Positions 46,890-58,869 of a stretch of 64,000 nt of DNA are shown here, piece by piece. Source of the stretch: Escallonia rubra (lineage: Eukaryota; Streptophyta; Magnoliopsida; Escalloniales; Escalloniaceae); assembly GCA_033065855.1 (NCBI GenBank), contig JAVXUO010001766.1:124001-188000 (forward strand), read 5' to 3'. The notes beneath the pieces were generated by a model. That model was not told the DNA's origin. It did no database searches and was given only the letters and a program-made list of their open reading frames with translations. The position numbers and the translations under genes are program-made. The number at the start of each line of letters is the position of its first letter. Position 1 is the first letter of the stretch.

Positions 46890-49800
46890 ATGTCAGGCAA
46901 AATCACCATTGAAATTCATCATGGGGGGATTTTTACAGATCCACCCAATAAGTCTTGGACTGGAGACAAAGTACAACAGTTTGAATGTGACCATGACTAC
47001 CTTTCATACTGGGAGCTTCTAGATATGTGCTTGAGTTTAGGATTACCTGCTACTAGCACCATGACTTATAGGATATCTGGAAAGAAATTTAACAATGGGT
47101 TGATGTTAATACTTGATGATAGGGGTTTAAATGATGCATTGTACCATTATCATGGTCACAATGTAGTCATATATGTCATAAGGGGCATGTATCCCATAGC
47201 AGTTGTAGATAATAATCCTCCCCACCCTGCAATAGGAGATGGGTCTACACTAATAGGTGATGGTGATGTGGAAATAGGGGATGGGGATGTTGTTGATGAT
47301 GGGCAAGGTACTCATGGTGTTGAAGTTACTCATGTTGGGCAAAGTATTCAAGGACAATGTATTCAGGGTGAAGCTACTGATCTTGGTCAAGGTACTCAGG
47401 GTGAAGCTACTCAGGGTGGTGAAGGTACTCAGGGTGTAGCTACTGAGGCTGGTCAAGGTACTCAAAGTGGTGTGGCTGAGAATGTGTTGAACACTGGGGT
47501 TGGTGAACAAAATGTTGATGGTGGTGTGAATACTGAGGCTGGTGTCACTGAGAGTGTGTTGGACACTGATGTTGGTGAACAAACAACTGATGGTGGTGTA
47601 AATACTGATGCTGGTGTCACTGAGAGTGTGTTAGACACTGGTGTTGTTGGTGAACAGACAACTGATGGTGGTTTGACAGCTGAGGGTGGTGTGAATGCTG
47701 AGGGTGAAGGAACTGCTGAGGGTGAAGGGACTGCTGAGGGTGAAGGAACTGATGATGGTGGTGTGAATGCTGATGATGATGGTGCAGAGCCTGATGACCC
47801 TAAAATTCCTGAGTTGGGTGAAGATTTAGAGGGGCCAAGAGATGATGACATATTTACCACTAACCCTAACCCTAAGCAGAGGGGTCATAGCAATGATCCC
47901 CCTGAAGACTGGTATTCTGAGGTTAAGGAAGATGATGATCTGAGGAGTGTTCATGACTCAGATGAAGATCAAGATGGAAATAGGTGGCCAGATTTTTGTG
48001 CTGATGACTTGAACCATAGGGATGGGCCAACATTGAAGGTTGGCTTGATGTTTCCAAATATGGAGGTGCTTAAAGCTGTTGTTAAGGATTGGAGCATTAG
48101 ACAGAGGTATGACTTTGACTACTAACACAATGATAGCAAAATGATTACATGTGTTTGCAAATATGAGAACTGTGACTTTAGGGTTCATGCTTCTCCCATG
48201 CAGTGAATCACTACATGGCAAATCAAGACCTTTAGACCAGATCACAGTTGTGGGAGGGACTACAATAACCATTTGATTAGTGTTAAGTATCTTGCACAGA
48301 GGTATAAGGATAAGTTAAGAGATGACCCCAACTGGAAGGTAGGGGCCATGAATAAAGAAATTTATAGAGACATGTTTGCTAATGCAAGCAAGCATAAGAT
48401 ATATAGGGCAAAAAGGTTAGCTAGAGAACAACTAGATGGGGACAGCAAGGCACAATTTGCAAGACTGTGGGATTATGGGGCAATATTGCAGAAGCACAAC
48501 CCTGGCACATCTTTCAAAGTTGAGACAATTAGGCCAAGTCCAGATCTGGCACCTATTTTCAAGAGGGTGTATGTTAGATTTGAGGCATACAAAACTGGAT
48601 TTTTGGCAGGCTGCAGGCCCTTTATTGGACTAGATGGTTGTCTTCTAAAGGACCTTTATGGTGGGCAATTGTTGTCTGCTGTGGCTAGGGATGGGAATGA
48701 CAACATGTTCCCAGTTGCTGTAGCTGTTGTTGAGGCAGAAACCAGGGATAGTTGGTCTTGGTTTTTGACAGAACTGGTTGATGATCTTGGGGGTAGTGAG
48801 AGCTTGGTATTTATTTCTGACAGACAGAAAGGTTTGGTGGAGTCATTTAAGGATCTCTTACCTACCACAGAGCACATATTTTGTATGAGACACTTGTATG
48901 CAAATTTTAAAAAGAAATGGGGTGGTAAAGAGGTGAAGGATTATCTGTGGAATGCTGCCAGGGCAGGAACAATTAATGATTTCAATTACTGGATTGGGAA
49001 GCTAAGGAATTTAGATAAAGATGGAGAAATTATGAATTATTTAGAACCATTACATCCCAGTCAATGGTCAAGATCCCACTTCAGTACCCATGCCAAGTGT
49101 GATTCACTTGTGAATAATCTTAGTGAGTCATTTAATGCATACATTATGGAAGCAAGGGACTTGCCAATTGTTAGCATGCTTGAATGGATAAGAAAAAATT
49201 TAATGAACAGATTGCAGATAAAGAAGAAAGGCATGGAGAAATATGAGGGTGCAATATGTCCTAATATTGTTAGGAAGTTGGAGTGTAATGTGGCAAAAGC
49301 TAGGAACTATTTTGCAAGTTGGTCTGGTCAGCTGGACTTTGAGGTGGAGCATTTTAATAAAACTAGGATTGTGAACTTGGCTGCAAGGACTTGTAATTGT
49401 AGGATGTGGGATCTCACTAGGATACCCTACTGTCATGTTGTGGCTTCCATATTTGTGAACAGAGAGAGGCCTGAAGCATATGTAGACAATTGCTATAGCA
49501 AAGATGTTTATTTGGGAGCTTATGGCAGTATGATACATCCTGTTCCAAGTGAGGATGCATGGGTGGTTACTGGTTTGGATGCTTTGGCTCCACCTAGCTA
49601 CAGAAGACCACCAGACAGGCCCAAAAAGCTTAGGATAAGAGGTGATGATGAGCCCAAAGATCCTGCTACAGTGGGCAGGAGCCAGAAGTATGTCACATGT
49701 GCAAGATGCTTGGAGAGGGGTCACAACAAAAGGTCATGCAAAGGACCAGTCCATCCACAGTCCAGACTTCTAAGAGAACCTCATCAGGTGTGGCCCAGTC

Positions 49801-50988
49801 AAATGTTTGTTATCTTACTCTTTTAACATGCTCTGGGCCAAATGAAACTCTTGTGATTTGCTTAATGTGGGCCATGTTTTCTTTTTCTTACAGTCTAACA
49901 CAAGCAAAGGAAAAGAAAAGACAGTGGACAGTACTGTCACTCCAGCTAAAAGGAAAAGGGTAATTTCTTAATCACATGTGCAATTTAGTAATGCAAAGCC
50001 TGTGTTTTTTTTTGTTGTGCTGTTATGTTTAGGGGACTGAGAGTCTGCATTAGAAAGGCACCCACTGTTAAAACATTGTTGCAAATAAACACCTTCTGTG
50101 GTTGCAAATACACACATTGATAATGTATTGTGTTGCAAAGAGGCACCTGCAGTTTTACTAATGTCTCAACAAGCCATATGATATTTTGTTAACGTTTCAA
50201 AAAGCCCCCTCAAGTTTAATTTGGATCAAGTTTCTTAATAATTTGGATCATGTATTCACATGGTTTTTTTTAATGTTAACTCTTTAGGGAAGAAGACTTC
50301 CCAATCCATCAGTAGCACAGCCAACTCCTCCATCCACAACCAACTCCTCCACAGCCCACTCCACAACCTACTCCTCCACAGCCCACTCCCCCACAACCAA
50401 CTCCTCCACAACCCACTCCCCCGCAGCCAACTCCCCCACAACCCACTCCCCCATCAAGGCCACATGTTGTCTCACAGCCAACTCATCCACCTAGGCCACA
50501 ACATATTTCACAGCCCACTCATCCACCTAGGCCACAACATATTTCACAGCTCACTCCTCCACCTAGGCCACAGCCTATTTCACAGCCCACTCTTCCACCA
50601 GGGCCAACTGTTTCACAACCAACTCCTCTACCAAGACCACAAACAACTGGTTCACAGGTACAGATCAACTCCTGCAAAGATTGATTATGATTTGGTGTTT
50701 GAAAAATGATTTCTGAGAATATATGTCTTTCTATTTTGTTGCCATAGACAAGAGCAGCATGGGTTCCACCTGGAGCTGCAAGTCAGAGGCCCCCAACAGC
50801 TCCAACCAATCTAAGGCCCCAAGGTAGCACTGGAGGAGTTGTCATGGCTGACACAACCAGAGGAAGGTCCATGTCAGCTGCTACTTTGGGAAGGTGATCA
50901 AAAGCAGCCAAAGGCACTACATCAACAGCCAAAGCTGCTAAAAAAATGAGTAAAGAACAGGCTGCAAGAGACAAGGGGCAAAAGTGAA
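46890..50988 (+). pseudogene. MULE (MuDR-type) transposase gene with premature stops
   Basis: Residues 1-100 form the plant PB1-like domain common in MULEs. A Gly/Glu/Thr repeat region (about 120-310) follows, then the MuDR DNA-binding zinc finger (around 48126-48200). The MULE transposase domain has its first Asp at 48633 (FIGLDG) and second Asp at 48819 (FISDRQKG). The third acidic residue I cannot assign. Next come a SWIM zinc finger (CNC at 49392, CH at 49431) and a CCHC knuckle (49698-49739). Probable introns are 49798-49893, 49960-50287 and 50658-50747; the third of four exons encodes PTPPQ repeats. The frame is broken by TAA at 48123, TGA at 48204 and TGA at 50895, and by a likely shift in the PTPPQ repeat. 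The rest is well preserved, so inactivation is recent. Confidence 0.92.
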
Positions 50989-51335
50989 TGCATTAGTGAT
51001 GATAGTGTTTTTGGACTATTTTGATAGGGGCAGAATGTGGTATATATAGGACCATCTTGTAAAACAACAACATTGTCCATTTTGTAGCAAAAACCTTGGG
51101 GCAGAATGTAGCATTGGCCATTTTGTAGCATTGGCCATTGTCCATTGTGTATAGCATTTGAATTATTGTGGATAACATTTTGGAATACATTTAACTTTGG
51201 AAATTTGATTAGTGTTGTGAGTACAGTTAAAAATGTTATATACTTTTGCAGCCTAAACATTACACAAGCATAACCATTATGCATAAACATTAAATCTTCA
51301 TAATAATGCCTCAAGTAATTGATCATTGTAAATAT

Positions 51336-51710
51336 TCATTTAAACAACATAAGAAAGGTACACATAAATCCCCCAATAATAAACAACTTCATAAACTTCA
51401 CAATGACTTCAATTCCTTGAAGTTTGGTAGCCAATTCATTACACCTATAACCACAAATTTGAGCACCTAAACCCATAGAGTTTCCCCCGATGCTTCCTCT
51501 CTTATCATCTTGGCTTGCATTATAGGGTTGACACCAAGCCCATAAGTTGCATTCTCCTTTGTCACATACATAAAATAGCTTCCCACAGCTTGCTTTCTTC
51601 TCATCTTCAACAACTTTTATCTTAGCTCTCTTACCACAAGCACAAAGCTTCCATGAATATCTTATGTCAACCATATGCCCACGTTGAACAGATGAGCTTG
51701 AAGAAGACAT
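51336..51710 (-). CDS. Small GRF-type zinc-finger protein of the MULE
   Basis: A 124-residue intact frame reading out from the right TIR towards the transposase gene. After a Ser-rich start (residues 1-10) it has a GRF-like zinc-binding region (about 23-62): CACGKRAKIKV, then CGKLFYVC and ECNLWAWC. The spacing fits the zf-GRF family, which binds single-stranded nucleic acid in other proteins. The last 20 residues (FIIGGFMCTFLMLF) form a hydrophobic segment that could be a membrane anchor. Similar small GRF proteins are common in plant genomes. Its function in transposition is unknown. It has no stop or frameshift, unlike the transposase gene in the same element. Confidence 0.72.
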   Translation of the reverse strand: MSSSSSSVQRGHMVDIRYSWKLCACGKRAKIKVVEDEKKASCGKLFYVCDKGECNLWAWCQPYNASQDDKRGSIGGNSMGLGAQICGYRCNELATKLQGIEVIVKFMKLFIIGGFMCTFLMLFK

Positions 51711-52264
51711 TACCTAGCCATTGTGTCATTTCATCAAACACTTGGTGTGCGAAAACAAAACTAGAAGAACATTAAAAGAAAACAATTACTTTGAACACAA
51801 AACAGGGTCTCATACCTTCAATTTCCTCAATTTGTCAATTGAAGCTTAAAAATCAAGCCGAACAAAGTTCTTTGGCACCAATTTTTTCTGTGAGCATCCT
51901 TTCATGCGTAAGGTTCTTGCTTGCAACGGTTATATTGGTCCAAAGAGGTATCCAGGGGTAAAAACGACATTTAAAAAATTATTTAGCAGTGACACTTGCC
52001 ACTCAGGCGCGTTTACCACAAACGCGGTTAAAACAGACGGATTTATTGACGGATGTAACACTTTTTAAACCTTAGGTGTCTTATTGCAATTTTTGTAACG
52101 GGAGGGGTCTTTTTGCAACAACCCTAAACCACAGGGGTATTTTACGCAATTTTTCCTAGATATAATACATTACACACAAGCCAGCCTATGATACTACCTT
52201 ATCGCTACTAAAAACTACATGTGCAACAATTAAACAAACTATACCAACTTAAGCTCAGACACCT

Positions 52265-53377
52265 AACTACAAAGCCACAACCTTAACCAAAAACCAAAAA
52301 GTTAACAAACTTTCTCTCTCTAGAAAACCCTTATCTCTGCCTTCTCTCTAAAAAGCTCACGACTGAAAGGTCACAGTGGCCGCCCCATCGTGCCTCTGTG
52401 CGCGTGGGGCGACGGCCGCTCCGGCAACGGCCTAGTGTAGTCTTGTATTGAATTTTGTGTGGTGGTATCATGAGCGGAGTGAACTGGGAATGGCCGGTAG
52501 CACCACTGACCGGATGAGAATTCTGGCAATGGTGACCGACAAATTCGACAGTGGTCGAAATTCTTCTGGCGATTAACTGGATTTGCTTGAATGGTTTTCC
52601 TCAAATTTTGCATCTTCCCTTTTTGTCGTTCCTTTTGTGTGGTAGTTAAAATTGGGTGTGGGGGTGTGTATGGTTTGAATTCGGGTCTGTGAGACGGTTT
52701 TGGGCACTGCTTAGTTAAAACCTGAGATTGCAGTAAGGTCCTAATCCCTTATTTTAGGCTTTACTTTGGGGTCCAGTGATGTCTAGGGAGGGAGAGGTGG
52801 GGGTAAAAGGCCTGGCGGGTGTTCTATTTTTTAAGGGGGGGGGGGGGGGGGGGGTTGAAGGGGTCTAACTAGTTAGGGGAGTTTCGGTGGGGTGTAGGGT
52901 TTAGGGCCTCTACTGGTTTTTGAGTGTCCTCTGTGTCTGCATTCCTTATGGGTATTGAGATAGTTTGCTTCGGTCTTGGTAAGAGAAAGGGGAAGATTGC
53001 AAATTTGTGTTGTTGAAAATATGTGTTGGCGCCGCCATTGACGGTTGAATTCAATTTTGGGTCGTGCAGTTTCCGGTTGTCTACGTTATTGTTACCCCTT
53101 TGTGCCTGTAGGTTATTGTTTCTGCTTTAGTATTATTCGCAAGTCTTTACTTGGCATGCTGCTTTAAGTTGAGTTATAGTGTAGGATTTGCTATGCTTTA
53201 ACTTGATTGTAATATGTACGAGTTTATTAGGTAATTTGTTAGTTTTGACCTTAATGGTCATGTATACAGAGTCACGGGTATGATGTGACCTAATAAGAAA
53301 ACTGATGGGAGGCAACTTGCAAGTTTTTGTAACTTTTACTTATCAATGTCACACTCTTATTACAAAAAAAAAAAAAA
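52265..53377 (+). mobile_element. LINE-like retroposon insertion with poly(A) tail
   Basis: A 13-base A-run ends the element and an 11-bp target duplication, CTCAGACACCT, flanks it (52254-52264; 53378-53388). The 3' part resembles that of the insertion at 12057-19506. The 5' part has TCTCTCTCTAGAAAACCC and GC-rich DNA. No reverse transcriptase is encoded (1.1 kb), so it is non-autonomous. A run of 21 G lies near 52837-52857. The insertion starts 97 bp after the MULE. Confidence 0.7.
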
Positions 53378-53388
53378 CTCAGACACCT

Positions 53389-54179
53389 TAAGCTCAAGTG
53401 TCTATTATGTTCATCTTTTTATATTTTAAGGACGACAAAGTATCCACTGAAAATATCACCAGTAGTGTTCACTAAAGCACACTAGTGGTGATAACTCATG
53501 CGAGGTAAGCCACAGTTAATATGAAATCAGTTATTGTTCATTGTTAGTAAATGTAATGACATGTTTGCAGGCGCGGATTTAAGGAGAGCTAGCAGGGTGC
53601 CGGGCCACCAAATTAATATTTTTTCTTTTGGTGCTAGCAAGTCTAAACATGCCCATGTTCAGAGCCAAAACCAGCTTTGCATACTTTGATAGCCATCACA
53701 AATCAATGTGTCATAGGTCCTCCAAATTTACAACTAATTACACAAATGTTTTTTTCTTTTTCAATTGGGAGAATGTCCAAAAGGTTGGTCCTCCATCAAA
53801 GAAATAAAATCAGTAGGCTGTAGCTGCCTCAAATATCACGTTCAACAACTCAAAACGTATGTAAATGAGAAAAAACAAATTCAGAAAAAAAAAAACAATT
53901 TATAGCTTACTTCTACAAAGTCAGACTAAAATACAGTATATCTGTCGTCCAAGCATATATGCACAACTTACTTTTCAAAATATTGTAACTCCATGTGCAC
54001 CTTACAACCCACATTCTGATGGCCTACTCAAATTTAGTTGAAACAAATTTAATTTCAACAAAATCAGGTATGCATAGTAACTACAACAGGGCACTCTTTA
54101 GTTTTTCCATCTAGGTAACAAACATTATTTAATATATGCAGTTTAGTATAAGAGAGAGAGACATGCATGCTTCGAAAAT
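53389..54179. other. Intergenic DNA, nothing recognised
   Basis: AT-rich, no snRNA signals. A short A-run (53888-53897) and a GA run near 54154 are the only simple repeats. Confidence 0.5.
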
Positions 54180-55080
54180 TGCATATGAACCTGCTGCCAA
54201 AGCAAATCAAAACCTCTCGAATGGCCTTTGCCTTCTAGAGGCACCCCCACCTGCGTTGGAGCTAATATTATGCTTAGTCTTTGGTGTACCATAAAAGTAG
54301 ATAAATCAGCCTATTCTTGGTGAAATTCCCTCTCTTAAATAAGATGAACAAGCTGGGGCCGCTGGGCACATCAATAGCAGCGTACCTGCGGAACCAGCAG
54401 AAGGGACAATATGCTAAGCCCTTACAACAAGAAAAGACACTCCAGTCTCCAGGATGTATCAAGCTCTAAAAGCACTTTGGGAAGCTCAAATAGTCTAGCT
54501 AGCCAAACTGAAGGCATGCATTTGCTATCCAAAAGATCTTGTTTTGGGTGCTTGGTAGAGAGACTATTTCTCTTCGATTCTATAAACAGTTGCAAAAATG
54601 AAATCCAGTTTTGGCTTTCTTGTGAAATAATGGCCACCTTACCCTCAAGAACAAATATAGCCGTCTTTAAAACAAAAAAGGGCGAACAAATATACCCTCA
54701 AGAACAAATTAGTGCTTGGCTGCTTGCGTACTATTACTATCAGGACCATTCATCTGAGAAGAGTGTGAATCCCCTATATATCCAAAATTATTCCTGAGAA
54801 GAGTGCGCATCCTCTAGATATCCAAAATTATCCTTGGTCTGGGGCACCCCACCCAAATCAAGGTGCAACAGAAGCGAGCCTCAATTCAATACCTCCGAAC
54901 GTGCTTCCCTAAGTCGAAAACAAAGGCCAAGATCAGTCTGACGTCTCCATAGTCTATGATGCGTGTATTGCTTTCTGATCAATCAAGCCTTTGTGAAGGC
55001 AGCAAACGAAGCCTAGTGGATAAACCCTGTCATGGGATATCTTTCACTAAGAAGCTACCAAACAAAATTAGGCAGGCTAC
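54180..55080. repeat. Segmental duplication, copy A
   Basis: It resembles 55570-57560 with the hAT element removed (shared: TCGAATGGCCTTTGCCTTCT, AATATTATGCTTAGTCT, CCTCTCTTAAATAAGA, TCAATCAAGCCTTTGTGAAG). It carries the unoccupied hAT target at 54250-54257. Its right part includes a U2 3'-end trace. Confidence 0.75.
54831..54858 (+). pseudogene. U2 3'-end fragment
   Basis: CCTTGGTCTGGGGCACCCCA plus CCCAAATCA matches the last 20 bases of U2 and the start of the 3' box. Confidence 0.6.
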
Positions 55081-55175
55081 TGGATGAACCCTACCACATG
55101 AAAAAAAATTTACAATAGAATATCAATCAATAATATTATAGTTTTTTTGGTAGCTCCTATATATTTAATAAGAAA

Positions 55176-55325
55176 GCGTAGTTCAATGGGGATATTTAAT
55201 ATGATTACACCCATCCAAGGAATACCTATATTGATGTGGGGAAAATAAAATATGTAAGAAAGGCTCGCTCAATGGGTAATTAATATGATCACACCCATAC
55301 ATGCATTATCTATACGGATGTAGGA
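55176..55325. repeat. Imperfect tandem duplication
   Basis: Two diverged units of about 80 bp (55183-55250 and 55262-55325) share TCAATGGG, TAATATGATNACACCCAT and CTATAY GGATGT-like words. Their role is unknown. Confidence 0.6.
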
Positions 55326-55569
55326 TAAAATTTTAGCAATTCATCAATTTGCAATCTGAACTCCAGTTTCGGTCTTTGGTCTGTATTTGGCTTCTCGGCA
55401 ACATCATTTAAGGTACAAGAACATACAGAGAAGCCCAAGCACGAGGTTTTAGCATCAAACCAAAGAGTAGCGAGACGAGTAACAGAAGAACGTAACCAAA
55501 ATATCGAACCACAAGTGTAAAAGCGAAACAGGATGGGGAGATATATAAACAAATGGTAGTCTGAAAAAC

Positions 55570-57560
55570 GCATTGAACTTGCCAAAGCAAGTCAAATCGA
55601 ATGGCCTTTGCCTTCTCGAGGCACCACCAGACCCGCGTATAGGGATGGCAATGGGGCGGGTTGGATGCGGATTTTATGAAATCCGTACCCGCCCCCGGTA
55701 GATTATACACATGACTCCGCCCCCGCCCCTCCCTGCCATCGGGTCAAAGGATGGGAAAACCATCCCCGATCCGACGGACTTTAAAAAAATCCTAACCCGC
55801 CCTGATCTGTAGTTTAGTGTTTCTTTTAATAACGATATAGATAATGTTACATAATAGTCAACAGTGTCACCACCATGACCTCCGAGCCAAAGCAATCGCC
55901 GGCCACCAACATAGCGAATTCACCACCATTCTGTGGCTCAACCCAAACAACAACGAGCAACCACCAGCTTACAACCTATCGTCTATCGCCACCACCGTCA
56001 GTCGCTAGATCTAACAGACCACACAACCAACATGCATACAAATCAAGCCCTTTATTAGATTTTTAGTGGGGCGGCGCGGGGCAGAATTGGTGGACCATGG
56101 ATGATGGACATTGGTCGGTGCAAACATGTCGTTGGGTTGTATCCATCTGGTGCTGTTTGATGAGCATCTAAGAGACCAGAATACATTACGCTTACAACGA
56201 TCTCATAAAGGGCGAGGTGGTCTTTGGTGGAACAAATATTATCCCATGGTGGTTACCCCAGATGCATACAACATACGAACCGTCGTTGGAATTGGTGGTT
56301 ACCCCAAGGCGGATGACTAGAAAGTGGCAAGGTGGTCTTTGGTGGAGGTGACCAGCCGGGCAGAGAAGAGATGCCTATGGGTTAGTGTGTGCGGTAGAGG
56401 AGAAGAGAGGAAAAGGGAGATTGTGGCTAGGGTTTGTGGTCCTGTATATATATGAGCAAGATGGATGGCTAAGATTTAATTCTTAGGATTAGATTTAGGG
56501 TTTAATTATTCTATGCGGGGCGGGTGCGGGTCAGGTACCGGGGAGGTTATATCCAAACCCAACCCGTACCCAGTGCGGGTTCAAAAATTAATTACCATAC
56601 CCGCCCCATAACCCGGTCAATGCAAAAAAAAAAAAACCCGCTCCTACGGGATCGGGTAGGATATCCGCCGCTTGCGGATCAAATTGCCATCCCTACCTGC
56701 GTAAGGCTGCTATGGGCATTCGACGTCCTTGGAATTAATATTATGCTTAGTCTCCTGTGTACCCATAAAAGCAGATAAACCTGCCTATTATTGGCAAGAT
56801 CCCCTCTCTTAAATAAGACGAGAAAGCTGTCCACATCAATAGCTAGCTAGCTAGCTCGATAAACGGACCACAACAGGCTTGCAAAACCAGCCACGCAGAG
56901 CAATATGCTAAGCCCTTAAAACATGAAAAGACGCTACAGGATGAACCAAGCTCTAAAAACGCTTAAGAAGCTCAAATTGTTTAGCTAGCGAAAGTGAAGA
57001 CATGCATTTGCTACCCAAAAGATCTTGTTTTGGGTGCTCGGAGGAGACTCTTTCTCTTCGATTCTATTACAGTTGCGAAAAAGAAACCCTGTTTTGGCTT
57101 TCTTGAGAAATAGTGGCCACTTAACCAACAAGAACTGATATATATAACCGTCTTTGAAACAAAAAAGGGCTTATCTCCTAAGCCACTAGGGAAGGAAACA
57201 AATCCATTAGTGCATTCGTACTATTACTATTAGGATCATTCATCTCAGAAGAGTGCCATCCCCTAGATGCCCAGAATTCTACCTTGGCCTAGTACACCCG
57301 AAAACAAAGGGCAAGATCAGCTGAAGTCTCCAACGTCTATGATGCCTGTATTGCTTTCTAATCAATCAAGCCTTTGTGAAGACAGCAAACAAAGTCTAGT
57401 GGATGAATCCTATCATGGAAAATCGTTCACTACGAAGCTACCAAATAAAATCAATCAAGCTACTGGAGGAACCCTACCACAGGAATAATCAAGGCTATTA
57501 CAATTTTTTGGTGAGGTAAACAAAGCCTAGTGGATGAACCCTACCATAGGAAAAATTTCA
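55570..57560. repeat. Segmental duplication, copy B (with hAT insertion)
   Basis: The paralogue of 54180-55080, interrupted by the hAT element at 55640-56695. The block from 57310 to 57470 repeats 54940-55090, including TGCCTGTATTGCTTTCT and GCAAACAAAGTCTAGTGGAT. Confidence 0.75.
55640..56695. mobile_element. Non-autonomous hAT element, 1056 bp
   Basis: Termini TAGGGATGGCAATGGGG and CAAATTGCCATCCCTA are flanked by an 8-bp duplication (CCCGCGTA at 55632-55639; CCTGCGTA at 56696-56703, 7 of 8 equal). Subterminal GGGGCGGG/CCCGCC repeats fill both ends. No transposase. Empty paralogous site at 54250. Confidence 0.92.
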
Positions 57561-57568
57561 CCATCAAT

Positions 57569-57634
57569 CGCTACTGGTTCCTCTTGTGTCGCCTTGGCGT
57601 TGCACTACTGCCTTGGCCAGGCGCACCCCACCCA
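57569..57634 (+). pseudogene. U2 3'-half fragment
   Basis: CGCTACTGGTTCCTCTTGTG through GCGCACCCCACCCAAA equals the U2 terminal stem-loop and end (about 65 bases). The first two-thirds of the RNA are missing. A further trace, CCTTGGCCTAGTACACCC, lies at 57279-57296. Confidence 0.8.
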
Positions 57635-57717
57635 AAGTACTCCAACAAAATTAAACTGCTATTTAGTCCCCCAAATTATAGCTTGACAAGCAGCAAAATT
57701 AATTTGACATCTACTAA

Positions 57718-58123
57718 GAGGGTGTTTGGGATTGATTCTAGAATGGTCAAACCTGATTAAATCAGGTTTGAAGTGTTTGGCAAAAAAAAAGTAAGCTGAT
57801 TAAATCTGCTTCAATGTGCTCAAAACTGATTAAATCCATAATCCTCATTTTCTTGGATTAAGATTTAATCAGTTTTGGAAAATCAAGTTTGACCAAAAGA
57901 ATTACCAAAATATCCTTACTTTTAAACAAACATTAAATGCTCAATTTCAATTTGAATACACTGTATGGTAATTTTGTCACACTAAACCTGCTTTAATCCT
58001 TTTTTATCCAAACACCTTCCACAACTTTTAATCTATTATGCTTAAAATGAATTAAAGCTAATTTTAAAAACTGATTCTGATTTAATCAAAATCTACTTTT
58101 AAGAATCAATCCCAAACGGCCTC
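57718..58123. mobile_element. Tourist-like MITE (PIF/Harbinger), 406 bp
   Basis: Ends GAGGGTGTTTGGGATTGATT and AATCAATCCCAAACGGCCTC, with TAA duplicated at 57715-57717 and 58124-58126. The interior is AT-rich with GATTAAATCAG-like inverted words. Confidence 0.85.
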
Positions 58124-58249
58124 TAAGTTTTCCCCACATTGCCTACCTATAATTTTGTTGAACCTAAGTTAATTTCCATAACAAGCTATGCGGAGTGACT
58201 AACTAATCCAACGAAGTAAGCAGACTACCCACATGTAGCCCACCCTAAT

Positions 58250-58620
58250 CTAAATTGACTCAAAGAAACCAACACTTAGAGTCATTGCATACGTACGGCT
58301 TGGAAGGAGATTTTCACATCTTCCGAGATCTATCCTACAATATGGGTAAAAAAGACAAAATACATAATCTTAGCCCTTCCAGAAAGACAACTTATCATCC
58401 CCTTTCACACTCTTACCTGACTTTTGAATCTCTCTAAATCTTTCCACCACTCACTCTTAGAAGGCTAACTCTATCCTGTAATATCTAGAATCAGCCATAA
58501 GCAGCTAGCCTTATTTGATCCATCTAATGCATCTTTGCCTAAAAACCATTCAAGTTTTAATCAAGCTACTAATTAAGAAGTGTGAGCTTAGTTAAATGAA
58601 TGTCATAAAAGCAAGTTTAA
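58250..58620. repeat. Copy of the U4 3' flank without U4
   Basis: It resembles 37515-37800 (TTGCATACGTA GGCTTGG-type start, GAGATCTATCCTA, CCTGACTTTT, CTCTCTAAATCTTTCCACCACT, AATATCTAGAATCAGCCATAA). Here it leads into U1 copy 2 and there it follows U4, showing that array blocks have been shuffled. Confidence 0.72.
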
Positions 58621-58634
58621 GAGGCTTGGCATGA

Positions 58635-58682
58635 GTCCCACACTGGGAAAAAAGAATGAGGGGTGATAGTTAGGGTATAAAA
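58635..58682 (+). promoter_or_regulatory. snRNA promoter (USE + TATA) of U1 copy 2
   Basis: USE GTCCCACACTG at 58635-58645 and TATAAAA at 58676-58682, 41 bp apart start to start. The DNA before the USE (GAGGCTTGGCATGA) is shared with U1 copy 3. Confidence 0.88.
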
Positions 58683-58706
58683 GAAAAGGGTACAACACAG
58701 AGAAAC

Positions 58707-58869
58707 ATACTTACCTGGACGGGGTCGATGGGTGATCACGAAGGCCCATGGCCTAGGTTAGTGACCTTCATTGCACTTTGGAGGGGTGCTCACCTAAGGT
58801 CTACTCAAGTGGTGGAGCCTACGTCATAATTTGTGCTAGTGGGGGCCTGCGTTCGCGCGGCCCCCTCCA
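58707..58869 (+). ncRNA. U1: U1 snRNA, copy 2
   Basis: The 5' end ATACTTACCTGGACGGGGTC is canonical. Stem-loops II-III (CCATGGCC, CTTCATTGCACTTTGGAG), the Sm region AATTTGTGCTAG and the terminal hairpin GGGGGCCTGCGTTCGCGCGG are in place, 163 nt as in copy 1. The Sm region has GC where copy 1 has GG; copy 3 shares this. Likely functional. Confidence 0.94.

Larger units (their letters stand above)
46077..52156. mobile_element. Mutator-like element (TIR-MULE), 6.08 kb
   Basis: Terminal inverted repeats of about 110 bp (46077-46186; 52046-52156) start GGGAAAATTGCGTAAAATAC and are nearly identical. They are flanked by a 9-bp target duplication typical of Mutator (TAGATCTAT at 46068-46076; TAGATATAA at 52157-52165, 7 of 9 equal). 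Inside are a transposase gene on the + strand (46890-50988, broken) and a small zinc-finger gene on the minus strand (51336-51710), transcribed towards each other. A TATATAAG box at 46220-46227 just inside the left TIR fits the transposase promoter. Confidence 0.95.

Noticed and set aside
47462..47860. 132-codon minus-strand frame, Ser/Pro-rich
   Set aside because: Antisense shadow of the Gly/Glu/Thr repeat of the MULE transposase gene.
47867..47878. Telomere-like CTAACCCTAACCCTAA
   Set aside because: It lies in frame within the transposase coding sequence (TNPNPK), so it is neither a promoter telo-box nor a telomere relic.
49200..49724. 174-codon minus-strand frame
   Set aside because: Antisense shadow of the transposase and SWIM regions.
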